This document shows positions 1 through 7,409 of a stretch of 11,142 nt of DNA, in pieces. Made by a program: the position numbers and the translations under genes. The notes beneath the pieces were generated by a model, which was given only the letters and a program-made list of their open reading frames with translations, was not told where the DNA came from and did not search any database. How positions within the stretch are numbered: the stretch's first letter is position 1; each line of letters opens with the position of its first letter. This DNA is from Planctomycetota bacterium (GTDB lineage Bacteria > Planctomycetota > Planctomycetia > Pirellulales > Pirellulaceae): contig JAJSAJ010000428.1 of the NCBI GenBank assembly GCA_024274855.1, positions 1 through 11,142 on the forward strand, given 5' to 3'.

Positions 1-786
1 ATATCGGCTGAACCGCACCGTTGAGGCCGACTGGTTGCGTAAGGGATCATCCACTGGCTGTTCAGCTGGCCCCTCCGCTGAACCTTCCATCGGCTCTTCC
101 AGGTCGGGTAGACCACTCGATACATTGGAAACCGACGGCTGACCAACGTCCACGGAGCGTGTGCCAAGCTGCTGAGCCTCGTCGGTGGAATCCACGGAAC
201 CAACTGGCTGTTCGGGAGCGACCGGTACGGATCGTCTCTTGATTTGGATGACGACAGCTTGCCTCATCGACGGAACAACACGCGTTAGATTCGCTTCCGC
301 TGAATGTCCATCTTCCGATGGATGATCTCCCGCCAGGGAACGTGGCGTGGCGGCATCCGAACTTACGTAGACCGGCACCTGTATCTGTACAATTTCTTCT
401 GGCGAATCGTCAAACTCGACTGGATCAGGAACTGGGCCGACCTGGGCCGGCCATTGATTGGAAAACAAGCCCGATTGGGCGTCCGCCAAGACCTCGTCGA
501 CAACACGCGGGTCGGCGCTCGGCGCGCCCTCATTGTTTCTATGCGCAATACCGATGCTGACCGATCGAGTGTTTCCCGACACGGCTCGAAGCTGTTCTGG
601 AACGTCCGCGACAACTTGTTGGCGGGGAAAACAGAGTTGCTCGCCAACGTCCGAATGTTCCATCTCGAGGCCACCGAGAGTGGCCAACAGCATCTTCGGT
701 TCAAGACGTTCCAGAGAAAGTGTCCGTTGTCTACGGCGCTGGCATCCACCGGACTGGTATGTCCCAGATAAGGCAAAAACGATCAT
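1..786 (-). CDS. Partial LEPR-XLL-type planctomycete exported protein (C-terminus beyond left edge)
   Basis: The minus strand is open from an ATG at 786-784 to the left edge: 262 codons with no stop, so the stop lies outside the window. An in-frame TAA at 834-832 limits how far upstream the start can be, and 786 is the first ATG after it. Residues 16-22 are strongly basic (QRRRQRT). Residues 25-35 read LERLEPKMLLA, the N-terminal motif of many planctomycete exported proteins (LEPR-XLL / Planc_extracel). After it comes an acidic, Pro/Ser/Glu-rich stretch (for example PEEIVQIQVPVYVS near residue 140) with no domain I recognise and no membrane segment. The visible part looks like a linker or low-complexity N-terminal region of a larger protein. 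The role is unknown; a surface or extracellular location is inferred from the motif. No convincing Shine-Dalgarno sits at normal spacing; a GGAGGA lies about 22 bases upstream. It is divergent from the giant gene at 1630. Confidence 0.8.
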   Translation of the reverse strand, partial: MIVFALSGTYQSGGCQRRRQRTLSLERLEPKMLLATLGGLEMEHSDVGEQLCFPRQQVVADVPEQLRAVSGNTRSVSIGIAHRNNEGAPSADPRVVDEVLADAQSGLFSNQWPAQVGPVPDPVEFDDSPEEIVQIQVPVYVSSDAATPRSLAGDHPSEDGHSAEANLTRVVPSMRQAVVIQIKRRSVPVAPEQPVGSVDSTDEAQQLGTRSVDVGQPSVSNVSSGLPDLEEPMEGSAEGPAEQPVDDPLRNQSASTVRFSRY

Positions 787-1073
787 GACACGCGCCGCGA
801 CCGCGACGTCCTCCAGAAAGAAAACCCAGCGTTACAAGAATCGCATGCGCTCGATTTGTGATGCACGTAGTGGTCACGGACCGACACCTGTGCATGCTAT
901 CTTGCGGCCGGAATTGAAAGCGTCAAGACTCGGCGCGGACACTACGGGAATCGACCAGCAAAAGTCAACCCCAACGTTGGAGAAGAACAAAACGCCAAGA
1001 CACCCAACGCGGCCTTTGGCCACAGGGTGGACGTGTGAATTACCCTAAAAGAGGACTGACGCGGGCTACGCCT

Positions 1074-1161
1074 GCAAGGGCAGTTAGGTCCGGCTTGCCG
1101 AGCCGGCCCGAATCGCCAAATGAGTCCCCACGGCTAGTCCCGCCCGGCAGGCGGAACCTAC
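1074..1161 (+). repeat. MITE-like palindromic element, copy 1
   Basis: This 88-base stretch starts GCAAGGGCAG and ends GCGGAACCTAC. It aligns along its full length with 1482-1569, with most differences and one small indel pair in the middle. Both ends are palindromic: GTCCGGCTTGCCGAGCCGG near the left and TCCCGCCCGGCAGGCGGAA near the right. The outer ends also pair as an imperfect terminal inverted repeat, 12 of 16 positions by my alignment. It encodes nothing. It could be a non-autonomous transposable element (MITE) or a REP-like dispersed repeat. Confidence 0.7.
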
Positions 1162-1481
1162 GAAATGCGAGCACTGCTCGGTATCCAGGAACCCGCTGCC
1201 GTTGGTCGCTAGCATGTGTGCAAACACACAAGCTGTCACCAGATTGCAACACGAAGCTGCGCGGATCAACAACTGCTAGCACATGCCTGTTCGCCCGCGA
1301 ACACGCCTGTCCAAGTCGCGATTTCCCACATCCCCCCCCACCTCACGCCAAGTGATTTAGATTACATTGTCTTACCAATAGACGAAGCGCGAAAGGAATC
1401 CGAGTTCCCCACCCAGAAGAGCAGATTTCCACCGGACGGCAGGGCCGCCAACCAACTTCGAGCTACCACCACGACGTTGCC

Positions 1482-1569
1482 GCAAGGGCAAGTAAGTCCG
1501 GTCTGCCGAGCCGGACCAGAATCGCTTATTGATTCCCGCTTCAAGTCCCGCCCGGCAGGCGGGACCTAC
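1482..1569 (+). repeat. MITE-like palindromic element, copy 2
   Basis: Second copy of the 1074-1161 element, same orientation and length, with better-preserved palindromes. The right hairpin GTCCCGCCCGGCAGGCGGGAC pairs perfectly except for its loop. The left hairpin is GTCCGGTCTGCCGAGCCGGAC. The outer ends AGTAAGTCCGGTCTGCC and the complement of the right end, AGTAGGTCCCGCCTGCC, match at 14 of 17 positions, a terminal inverted repeat. The copy ends about 60 bases before the giant gene's start, so it may lie in that gene's promoter or 5' leader. Confidence 0.75.
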
Positions 1570-1575
1570 TAGTGC

Positions 1576-1590
1576 CGCACACCGTGTGCG
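1576..1590. promoter_or_regulatory. Perfect 7+1+7 palindrome upstream of the giant gene
   Basis: CGCACACCGTGTGCG is a perfect inverted repeat (7-base arms, single central C), 39 bases upstream of the chosen ATG at 1630 and a few bases after MITE-like copy 2. Its position suits an operator or a 5'-leader hairpin. It could instead be a relic attached to the neighbouring mobile element. The function is inference only. Confidence 0.35.
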
Positions 1591-1629
1591 CATTTTGAAC
1601 GTTTGCAGCACAATGGAGTGTTCCTCCCC

Positions 1630-4600
1630 ATGAAAAGACACAAACACCACACCGGTCCAACGGGGAGATCCCATCGGACAAGAAAAACGGCCGCTAGTCG
1701 TTCAACCGGCCGCCACCAGCACCGAAGGCTAAGGCTCGAACAACTCGAAGACCGCGTGTTACTCGCAGGTGATCTGGGCGTACGGTTCGCATTTGCGGAC
1801 CTCACGGGCAATCCCGTGGATTTCATGGTTGTGGGCAACAACTACGAGCTTCAAGCTCATGTAAAAGATTCTCGCGTCGCGGCGACGGGAGTCGCACAAG
1901 CCTACTTCGACGTAACCTATGATCTTAGTCTCATCTCGACAACGGGTAATATCGAATCGGGGCCCGAGTTTCTGGTAGCTTCGAGTGGCGATTTATTGAC
2001 ACCAGGCTTGATCAACGACGCGGGCGGTGCTGATACAGACACGTTGCCCCCACAATCACCTGGCGTTGAGTTACTGCTTTTCAGCATTCCTGTCCGAGCA
2101 TCCTCTTCCGGCACGCTGAATCTGGTCACCGGTCTGGCTGAGCCGGCGGAACGTTTACCAGAATTTTTCCAGAGCCAGACGTCCATCTCTTTAGCCGATA
2201 TCGAATTCACGGGCAACTCGATAGAGATCCGCGATCCCGGAATCTCGGTATCGCCATCGCTGGGCCTGCAAACGACCGAAGGGGGTGGAGGGGATTCGTT
2301 TGAGATTTCGCTTCGCACGACGCCAACCGCGAACGTGACAGTTGCCTTGTCGTCGAGCGATCCCACCGAAGGAACGGCATCACCCTCAAGCGTCACGTTC
2401 ACACCAGCCAATTGGAACACACCTCAGGTCATAACCTTGCACGGAGTGGATGATACGTTCGTAGACGGCAATATCGACTATCAAATCATCACGGCGCCTG
2501 CAGTCAGTAGCGATCCCATCTACAACAATCACGATCCCGCGGACGTCTTGGCAACAAATTTCGACAACGATTCTCTCGGCATTTCGGTCCATCCCACAAC
2601 AGGCCAGACTACGGAATCGGGAGGGACAGACACCTTTCAAATTGTCCTGAACAGCGAACCAACAGCTAATGTCACCATTGCATTGTCGTCGTCCAACACC
2701 AGCGAAGGAACGGTCTCCCCGACCAGCGTGACGTTGACGCCGGCCAATTGGAATGTGCCACAGACGATTGTCGTCACCGGACAAGATGACAACCTCGCGG
2801 ATGGAAGCCAGGCCTACTTGATCATTACTAGCAACGCGGTTAGCGACGACACGGGCTACAACGGGCGCACCGTGGCGGACGTGTCCATGACGAACGTTGA
2901 CGATGATTCGGCAGGTATTATCGTGCAACCAACAACGGGCCAGACCACGGAAACTGGCGGAACGGATAGTTTCCAGATCTTCTTGACCAGTCAACCTCTG
3001 GCCGATGTCACAATTCAGCTCACTTCCAGTGACACAACCGAAGGCACGGTTTCGCCGTCGAGTATAACTTTCAGCCCAACCACCTGGAGTTCGCCGCAGT
3101 TCATTACAGCGACCGGCCAGGACGACGACATCGCTGATGGTAACACGTCCTACTCCATCGTAACTTCGGCCGCCGTTAGCACAGACGCTGACTACAATGA
3201 CCGTGCGGTTGCGGACGTCGCCATAACCAATCTCGACGACGACGCGGCCGGTATCCTGGTTGAGCCGACTTCAGGTGAGACTGACGAGTCGGGTGCCACT
3301 GCCACGTTCTCCATCACGCTAAGCAGTCGCCCCACGGCCGATGTCACACTCGCATTATCCTCGAGCGACACGACCGAAGGGACCGTGTCGCCAGGCAGCG
3401 TGACATTCACGCCCGCAACTTGGAACACTCCGCGCCAAGTTCTGGTCACTGGCCAGAACGATAACCAGGCAGATGGCACGGTGGCCTATACGATCATCAC
3501 CGCGCCGGCGGTTAGCAGTGACATCAGCTACAACGGTCGCAATGCGGCCGACATATCGATGACCAATCGAGACAATGACGTTGCCGCGGCGGTCGTCATA
3601 CCGACGACCGGATTGGTGACCGGCGAGAATGGCGCGACAGCCGATTTTGAAATACGCCTCGCCAGCCAGCCCACTGCCGAAGTCAGTCTTAGCTTGACAT
3701 CAAGCGACCCGTCCGAAGGAACCGTGGCAATCGGCAACGTATCCTTTCTGCCCAGCAATTGGAACGTTCCACAGATCGTCACGGTCACCGGAATCGATGA
3801 TGAGATCGACGACGGCGACATCCCGTACACAATCCTAACCGGCAACACCGTCTCTGATGACATCGCTTATAATAATCTGGCGGTTGACAACGTCGGGATC
3901 ACGAATACCGACAATGACGAGGCAGGGATTATTGTTTCCCCCACATCCGGCCTCGAGACAAATGAATCTGGTGGGCAAACGAACGTTGCAATCGTACTGG
4001 CAACTCAGCCCACGAGCGACGTCCCCATACAGATCGTCTCCAGCGACCCCGGAGAGGGAACTGTAGACCCCGGAATACTCGTCTTCACCACCACTAACTG
4101 GAATCAGCCTCGTACAGTCCGTGTTCAAGGCCAGGACGATGCCGTCGTCGATGGCGATGTCGGCTACGAGGTCTCGGCAGCGCCGGGTTCCACCGATGAC
4201 AACAAATACAACGTACTAGCTCCGGTGACGGTCTCCGTCGTCAATCGCGACAATGATACGGCCAGCCTCGTCATCACCGGTGGCGAAGATCTGACCACCG
4301 GTGAAGACGGCACGTCAGCAACGTTCTCCGTGGCCTTGTCGGCACAACCGACTAGTGATGTGCAGGTCACACTAGCGTCCACGGACGAAACGGAAGGAAC
4401 AACATCGACCAATCAACTGACCTTTACCTCCAGCAATTGGAGCACTCCACAAGACGTATCCGTTTTGGGCGTCGACGACCAGGCAGTGGATGGCAACAAG
4501 TCATTCTCGATTGTGCTGACTCCGGCCAGCACCGATACGCACTTCGACAGTATCCCGCCCATCTCAATCTTCGCAACAAACCGCGACAACGATTCCGCGC

Positions 4601-6597
4601 AACTGACCATCTCCACTGTCAACTCAACGGTGATTGAAGGGACCGGTGATACAGCAACCCCCATTACGTTTGAGATCACATTGACGGGCGAAGTCGAAAA
4701 CGGAATGACGGTCGCTTTCACAACGGATGATGGCACGGCAACGGCGTCAGGTGGCGATTACATTGACAACGACGGCACAATCGGTTTTATTGGCACGGCC
4801 GGAGAAACTCACTCCATCGAGATCGGCATCGTGGCTGATAACATGCTGGAACCCGACGAGAGTTTTTCCGTCTCGTTAGGTCAGCTGAGCAACATCAGCC
4901 CCGACGCGGCGGAGCGTATTGATACGACTGCAACGCCATTGGCATTCACGATCACGGATGACGACGAGACATCGATCTCGTTCTTTGGCGTCACGCTCGA
5001 GGAAGGCACCGGCGATACGCCAAGCACGTTCGTATTTGATGTTACGCTATCGAACCCCGTCCAAGGGGGCTTGCGCATCGAATACACCACAAACGATGGA
5101 ACAGCCACGCTAGTCGACAATGATTATGTTGACAACGACGGCACAATCGAGTTCTCCGGGACGGAAGGAGAACTGCAGTCGATCCAAGTACTGGTGGTCG
5201 CCGACGGTGCGGTTGAATACGACGAGTCGTTTGTTGTCGAGTTGACCAACATCCAATTCCTCGACCCCGTCCTGGACGAGTCAATCGATGTTCAAGGGGG
5301 CACGCAAACCGGCACCATCGTGAATGACGACCTGGCCTCTGTTTCCTTCACCGATAATTCAAGTCTGGCAATTGAATCAACCGGCAGCCATACACTTCAA
5401 ACGCGGCTCTCGGTCACTGGTGGCGGAACGCTGACCGAAGAGGTAACGGTCGAGCTTTCCATGTTGCCCGGCAACACGGCAACCACTCCCGAAGATTTCG
5501 TACTCGAAACCAGCACGATTGTATTCCCGGCAGGCAGCCGTGACGGGGCAATCGGATCGATAGTAATGAACATTGTTACGGATGATGCCAGGGAGGATGA
5601 CGAGCAAGTCGGATTTGAACTTAGTCTTGTCAGTGGCGGCATGGACGGCCAGGTTACACTCGGTACACCAGCACAGCATGAAGTGACAATCAGTGAAGAC
5701 CCTTTGACGGCAAGCCTATCCGGCACGGTCTGGTTCGACTCGAACAACAATGGAGTGATCGAAGAGGGAGAACTTCCCATCCCAGGTGTCCAGGTCCAAC
5801 TGGCAGGCATCAATCTGTGGGGCGACGTCGTTGAAATCACCGTCATGACCGATGATCGGGGCGTTTATCTATTCGACCGCTTGCCTGCGGGATCGTATTC
5901 GGTCTCGGAAAATCAACCGGCTGCCTTTATCGACGGCGTTGACGTTCTTGGAACGGTTAACGGTCTGCCGACAGGTCAGGTGGAAGAAGATCGTTTTTCC
6001 GGCATCACACTTACGGCCGCTCAACAGGCGAGAGATTACTTGTTTGGCGAACAACGACTCGCCCTGCTGCACATGTCACGGCGTCTTTTCTTCGCCTCCA
6101 CACCTTCTTTGGCCGGAGCGATTCGGGACGTCGTGGCGAATGGCGAACAGTTGACTGGCGACCCGACCTTTGCTGACGTAATTCGGCGCGGCGAGCCGAT
6201 TGAAATGCGACGCTTCGGTAACACCGTATGGCTGTCCGGAACCAAACAGGATGATACATTCCGCTTTGTTCCCGCAGGCAGTTCCGCATCGGAAGTTGAT
6301 TCCGAACACCTTGTTTCTGTCAACGGTCTTGAGTGGCATTTCGACGCCAAACAGGTCGACACGATCATCTTCGACGCTCTATGCGGCAACGACAGTGCTG
6401 AACTGCACGACTCGGCCAACAACGACGTCCTCACAGCAAATCGCGACACGGCTATTTTAGGCAGCTCGGATTTCCGCATTGACGCGATAGCGTTCGAACT
6501 CGTGGAGGCGGTCTCATCTTCCGGAGGTTCCGACACCGTTGCCGTTGAGGAGGCCGACTTCATACTCAGACTGGACGGGCCGTGGTTGGAGCCGTAG
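1630..6597 (+). CDS. Giant modular exported protein: LEPR-XLL motif, cohesin-like domain, seven 112-aa repeats, Calx-beta domains, SdrD-B-like domain
   Basis: 1655 residues. The frame is open from a TTG at 1603, but I choose ATG 1630 (MKRHKHH) because a GGAG lies 11 bases before it and the basic N-terminus then leads straight to LEQLEDRVLLA (residues 36-46), the planctomycete export motif. Residues 49-200 look like a cohesin-type beta-sandwich (AYFDVTYDLSLIS). Residues 204-990 are seven repeats of 112-113 residues with the core pattern SSDxTEGTVSP, NWNxPQ, DDxxxDG and TNxDND. Residues 991-1113 and 1114-1236 are two Calx-beta-type domains of exactly 123 residues with DGTA and DDE/ND motifs; 1237-1360 is a third, more divergent one. 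About 1361-1477 is SdrD-B-like (SGTVWFDSNNNGVIEEGE). The last 180 residues form a planctomycete C-terminal module ending LDGPWLEP. No dockerin, LPxTG or C-terminal membrane anchor is visible. Many Asp-rich loops suggest calcium-stabilised rigid rods, so a surface adhesin, matrix or stalk role is plausible but unproven. Confidence 0.9.
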   Translation: MKRHKHHTGPTGRSHRTRKTAASRSTGRHQHRRLRLEQLEDRVLLAGDLGVRFAFADLTGNPVDFMVVGNNYELQAHVKDSRVAATGVAQAYFDVTYDLSLISTTGNIESGPEFLVASSGDLLTPGLINDAGGADTDTLPPQSPGVELLLFSIPVRASSSGTLNLVTGLAEPAERLPEFFQSQTSISLADIEFTGNSIEIRDPGISVSPSLGLQTTEGGGGDSFEISLRTTPTANVTVALSSSDPTEGTASPSSVTFTPANWNTPQVITLHGVDDTFVDGNIDYQIITAPAVSSDPIYNNHDPADVLATNFDNDSLGISVHPTTGQTTESGGTDTFQIVLNSEPTANVTIALSSSNTSEGTVSPTSVTLTPANWNVPQTIVVTGQDDNLADGSQAYLIITSNAVSDDTGYNGRTVADVSMTNVDDDSAGIIVQPTTGQTTETGGTDSFQIFLTSQPLADVTIQLTSSDTTEGTVSPSSITFSPTTWSSPQFITATGQDDDIADGNTSYSIVTSAAVSTDADYNDRAVADVAITNLDDDAAGILVEPTSGETDESGATATFSITLSSRPTADVTLALSSSDTTEGTVSPGSVTFTPATWNTPRQVLVTGQNDNQADGTVAYTIITAPAVSSDISYNGRNAADISMTNRDNDVAAAVVIPTTGLVTGENGATADFEIRLASQPTAEVSLSLTSSDPSEGTVAIGNVSFLPSNWNVPQIVTVTGIDDEIDDGDIPYTILTGNTVSDDIAYNNLAVDNVGITNTDNDEAGIIVSPTSGLETNESGGQTNVAIVLATQPTSDVPIQIVSSDPGEGTVDPGILVFTTTNWNQPRTVRVQGQDDAVVDGDVGYEVSAAPGSTDDNKYNVLAPVTVSVVNRDNDTASLVITGGEDLTTGEDGTSATFSVALSAQPTSDVQVTLASTDETEGTTSTNQLTFTSSNWSTPQDVSVLGVDDQAVDGNKSFSIVLTPASTDTHFDSIPPISIFATNRDNDSAQLTISTVNSTVIEGTGDTATPITFEITLTGEVENGMTVAFTTDDGTATASGGDYIDNDGTIGFIGTAGETHSIEIGIVADNMLEPDESFSVSLGQLSNISPDAAERIDTTATPLAFTITDDDETSISFFGVTLEEGTGDTPSTFVFDVTLSNPVQGGLRIEYTTNDGTATLVDNDYVDNDGTIEFSGTEGELQSIQVLVVADGAVEYDESFVVELTNIQFLDPVLDESIDVQGGTQTGTIVNDDLASVSFTDNSSLAIESTGSHTLQTRLSVTGGGTLTEEVTVELSMLPGNTATTPEDFVLETSTIVFPAGSRDGAIGSIVMNIVTDDAREDDEQVGFELSLVSGGMDGQVTLGTPAQHEVTISEDPLTASLSGTVWFDSNNNGVIEEGELPIPGVQVQLAGINLWGDVVEITVMTDDRGVYLFDRLPAGSYSVSENQPAAFIDGVDVLGTVNGLPTGQVEEDRFSGITLTAAQQARDYLFGEQRLALLHMSRRLFFASTPSLAGAIRDVVANGEQLTGDPTFADVIRRGEPIEMRRFGNTVWLSGTKQDDTFRFVPAGSSASEVDSEHLVSVNGLEWHFDAKQVDTIIFDALCGNDSAELHDSANNDVLTANRDTAILGSSDFRIDAIAFELVEAVSSSGGSDTVAVEEADFILRLDGPWLEP
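2239..4599 (+). repeat. Seven tandem 112-113-codon repeats inside the giant gene
   Basis: Units start at 2239, 2578, 2914, 3250, 3586, 3925 and 4264, with lengths 339, 336, 336, 336, 339, 339 and 336 bases. Each encodes one beta-sandwich-like unit: a GIxVxPTxG start, TANVTIALSSSDxTEGT in the first half, NWNxPQ and DDxxxDG in the middle, and a TNxDND end. The first four units are closest to each other; units 6 and 7 have drifted (NWNQPRTVRVQG and NWSTPQDVSVLG). The DNA copies are clearly diverged, so this is an old duplication series held by protein-level selection, not a recent satellite. Confidence 0.85.
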
Positions 6598-6693
6598 ATC
6601 GCATGGTCATCGATTTCAACGATGCCGGTTCTTGGCGGTTGCATTGTCCCTCAGACTATGCCAACACGCTTCCGTGCAACCGATTACTGCGCA

Positions 6694-6699
6694 GAGGAG
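6694..6699 (+). promoter_or_regulatory. Strong ribosome binding site for the beta-helix remnant
   Basis: GAGGAG lies 6 bases before the ATG at 6706. It selects this start over the upstream in-frame ATGs at 6622 and 6658, which precede sequence without a signal peptide. It is one of the best Shine-Dalgarno matches in the window. Confidence 0.6.
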
Positions 6700-6705
6700 C
6701 ATTCG

Positions 6706-7239
6706 ATGTTGCAGCCGCAACATACGCTACTGTACGTTCTCCTATTCCTGACCACAGCACCAGATATCTCGATCGCCGAAAACGCCGCGTTGCCGGGCGA
6801 GATCACCCAAGAGTTGCCGACACTCCGCTGTTTGGGAGTACGGTGGCTCATCGCCGGAGACGACAATCGCAACGCCAAATGGGGATTGACGTTCAATGAG
6901 GGCGCACGGATCACGGTCAAACGTTGCAAAGTCGTTGATGTTGACTACGCTTTTGTCGCCGGACGAAACGGTCAGCGACAACAGCGGATCTTCATCTCCG
7001 ATTGCGTCATGCGAGGCCGATCAACATGGCCGCGGACCGAGGGAATCGAACCGCGACGCGGCATTCAGATCGGCGGCACCGGTCACATCATCCGCTACAA
7101 CCGAATCAGCCACTTCGCCGATGCGATCGACACGTTTTCGGCATACCCAACGTGTGCCATCGACATCTACGATGCCGCCGCCCATCCTGCGGCAGACCGT
7201 TTGAGTCGAACCAACACGGCCGACGATTTGGGGTTCTGA
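6706..7239 (+). pseudogene. Truncated secreted right-handed beta-helix protein with apparent internal deletion
   Basis: The frame starts at ATG 6706 behind a good GAGGAG and encodes 177 residues. Residues 1-24 (MLQPQHTLLYVLLFLTTAPD...) look like a signal peptide with cleavage near SIA-EN. Residues 30-50 (LPGEITQELPTLRCLGVRW, then LIAGDDNRNA) match the N-terminal domain opening of planctomycete secreted beta-helix proteins. Immediately afterwards the protein jumps to the beta-helix core: ITVKRCKVVDVDYAFVAGR, IFISDCVMRGRSTWPRTEG, RRGIQIGGTGHIIRYNRIS, HFADAIDTFSAYPTCAIDI. The rest of the N-terminal domain and the early helix rungs seem to be missing, since GDDNRNA joins directly to KWGLTFNEGARI. 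Homology stops after CAIDIYD (about 7173); about 21 unrelated codons lead to a TGA. Full-length relatives are several hundred residues, by my memory of the family. I read it as a gene remnant. An expressed short exported protein cannot be excluded. Confidence 0.65.
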
Positions 7240-7354
7240 CGACGTGGTTTTGAAAACGAAGCAGGAAGTTGCGTTGGAATTGATCGACCGAGTCAAAGAC
7301 GATGAAATGCAGATGCTGGCATGGACAGCCGACGAGATGTGCGGCCGCGACAAG
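7235..7354 (+). pseudogene. IS701-like DDE transposase fragment (about 40 codons)
   Basis: In a different frame from the preceding remnant, and overlapping its stop, the DNA encodes SDDVVLKTKQEVALELIDRV and then AWTADEMCGRD. This resembles the central part of IS701-family (IS4-superfamily) transposases, which carry a D(V)xFxTKPxLALxxI block followed by a TxDEVYGRD-like block around a catalytic aspartate. Neither the start nor the end of a transposase is present; after GRDK the frame passes into unrelated sequence and stops at 7390. I see no terminal inverted repeats or target duplication, so this is a scrap left by a deletion, not a complete element. It sits exactly between two other truncated genes, suggesting that recombination at an insertion sequence removed what lay between them. 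Confidence 0.6.
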
Positions 7355-7409
7355 ATCAAATCCCTTCTCCCCACACCCCCGCCATGTTAAGCTGCGATTC
7401 GCGAACTTG

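Larger units (their letters stand above)
787..1629. other. Divergent intergenic region, 843 bases, with two copies of a palindromic element
   Basis: Open frames here have arginine- and proline-rich, non-protein-like translations, so I see no gene. It separates two divergent exported-protein genes and should contain both promoters, but I cannot place either confidently. Contents: two related 88-base elements (1074-1161 and 1482-1569), a 6+4+6 hairpin TGTGTG-CAAA-CACACA at 1215-1230, a run of eight C at 1332-1339, and a perfect palindrome at 1576-1590. On the minus strand a TTGACG at 926-921 resembles a -35 box for the left gene, but no good -10 box lies 16-18 bases after it. Confidence 0.6.

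Noticed and set aside
363..776. 137-codon minus-strand open frame
   Set aside because: Shadow of the real minus-strand gene in another frame; its translation is Arg/Cys-rich and lacks the LERLEPKMLLA motif, which is in the frame starting at 786.
458..1048. 196-codon plus-strand open frame
   Set aside because: Overlaps the minus-strand gene antisense and continues into repeat-bearing intergenic DNA; composition is not protein-like and there is no domain.
1165..1480. Small RNA or gene between the two MITE-like copies
   Set aside because: Apart from one 6-base hairpin and a C8 run there is no promoter-terminator pair and no plausible coding frame.
1603..1629. TTG start nine codons upstream for the giant gene
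   Set aside because: ATG 1630 has a GGAG upstream and gives the usual basic N-terminus; the extra residues QHNGVFLP add nothing typical.
2239..4599. Regular repeats as a CRISPR array or DNA satellite
   Set aside because: The unit is about 336 bases, coding, diverged at DNA level and conserved at protein level; there are no short direct repeats with unique spacers.
6036..6644. 202-codon minus-strand open frame
   Set aside because: Antisense to the C-terminal module of the giant protein; Ser/Arg-rich shadow.
7235..7390. Complete insertion sequence
   Set aside because: Only about 40 transposase codons, no terminal inverted repeats and no target duplication; treated as a fragment.
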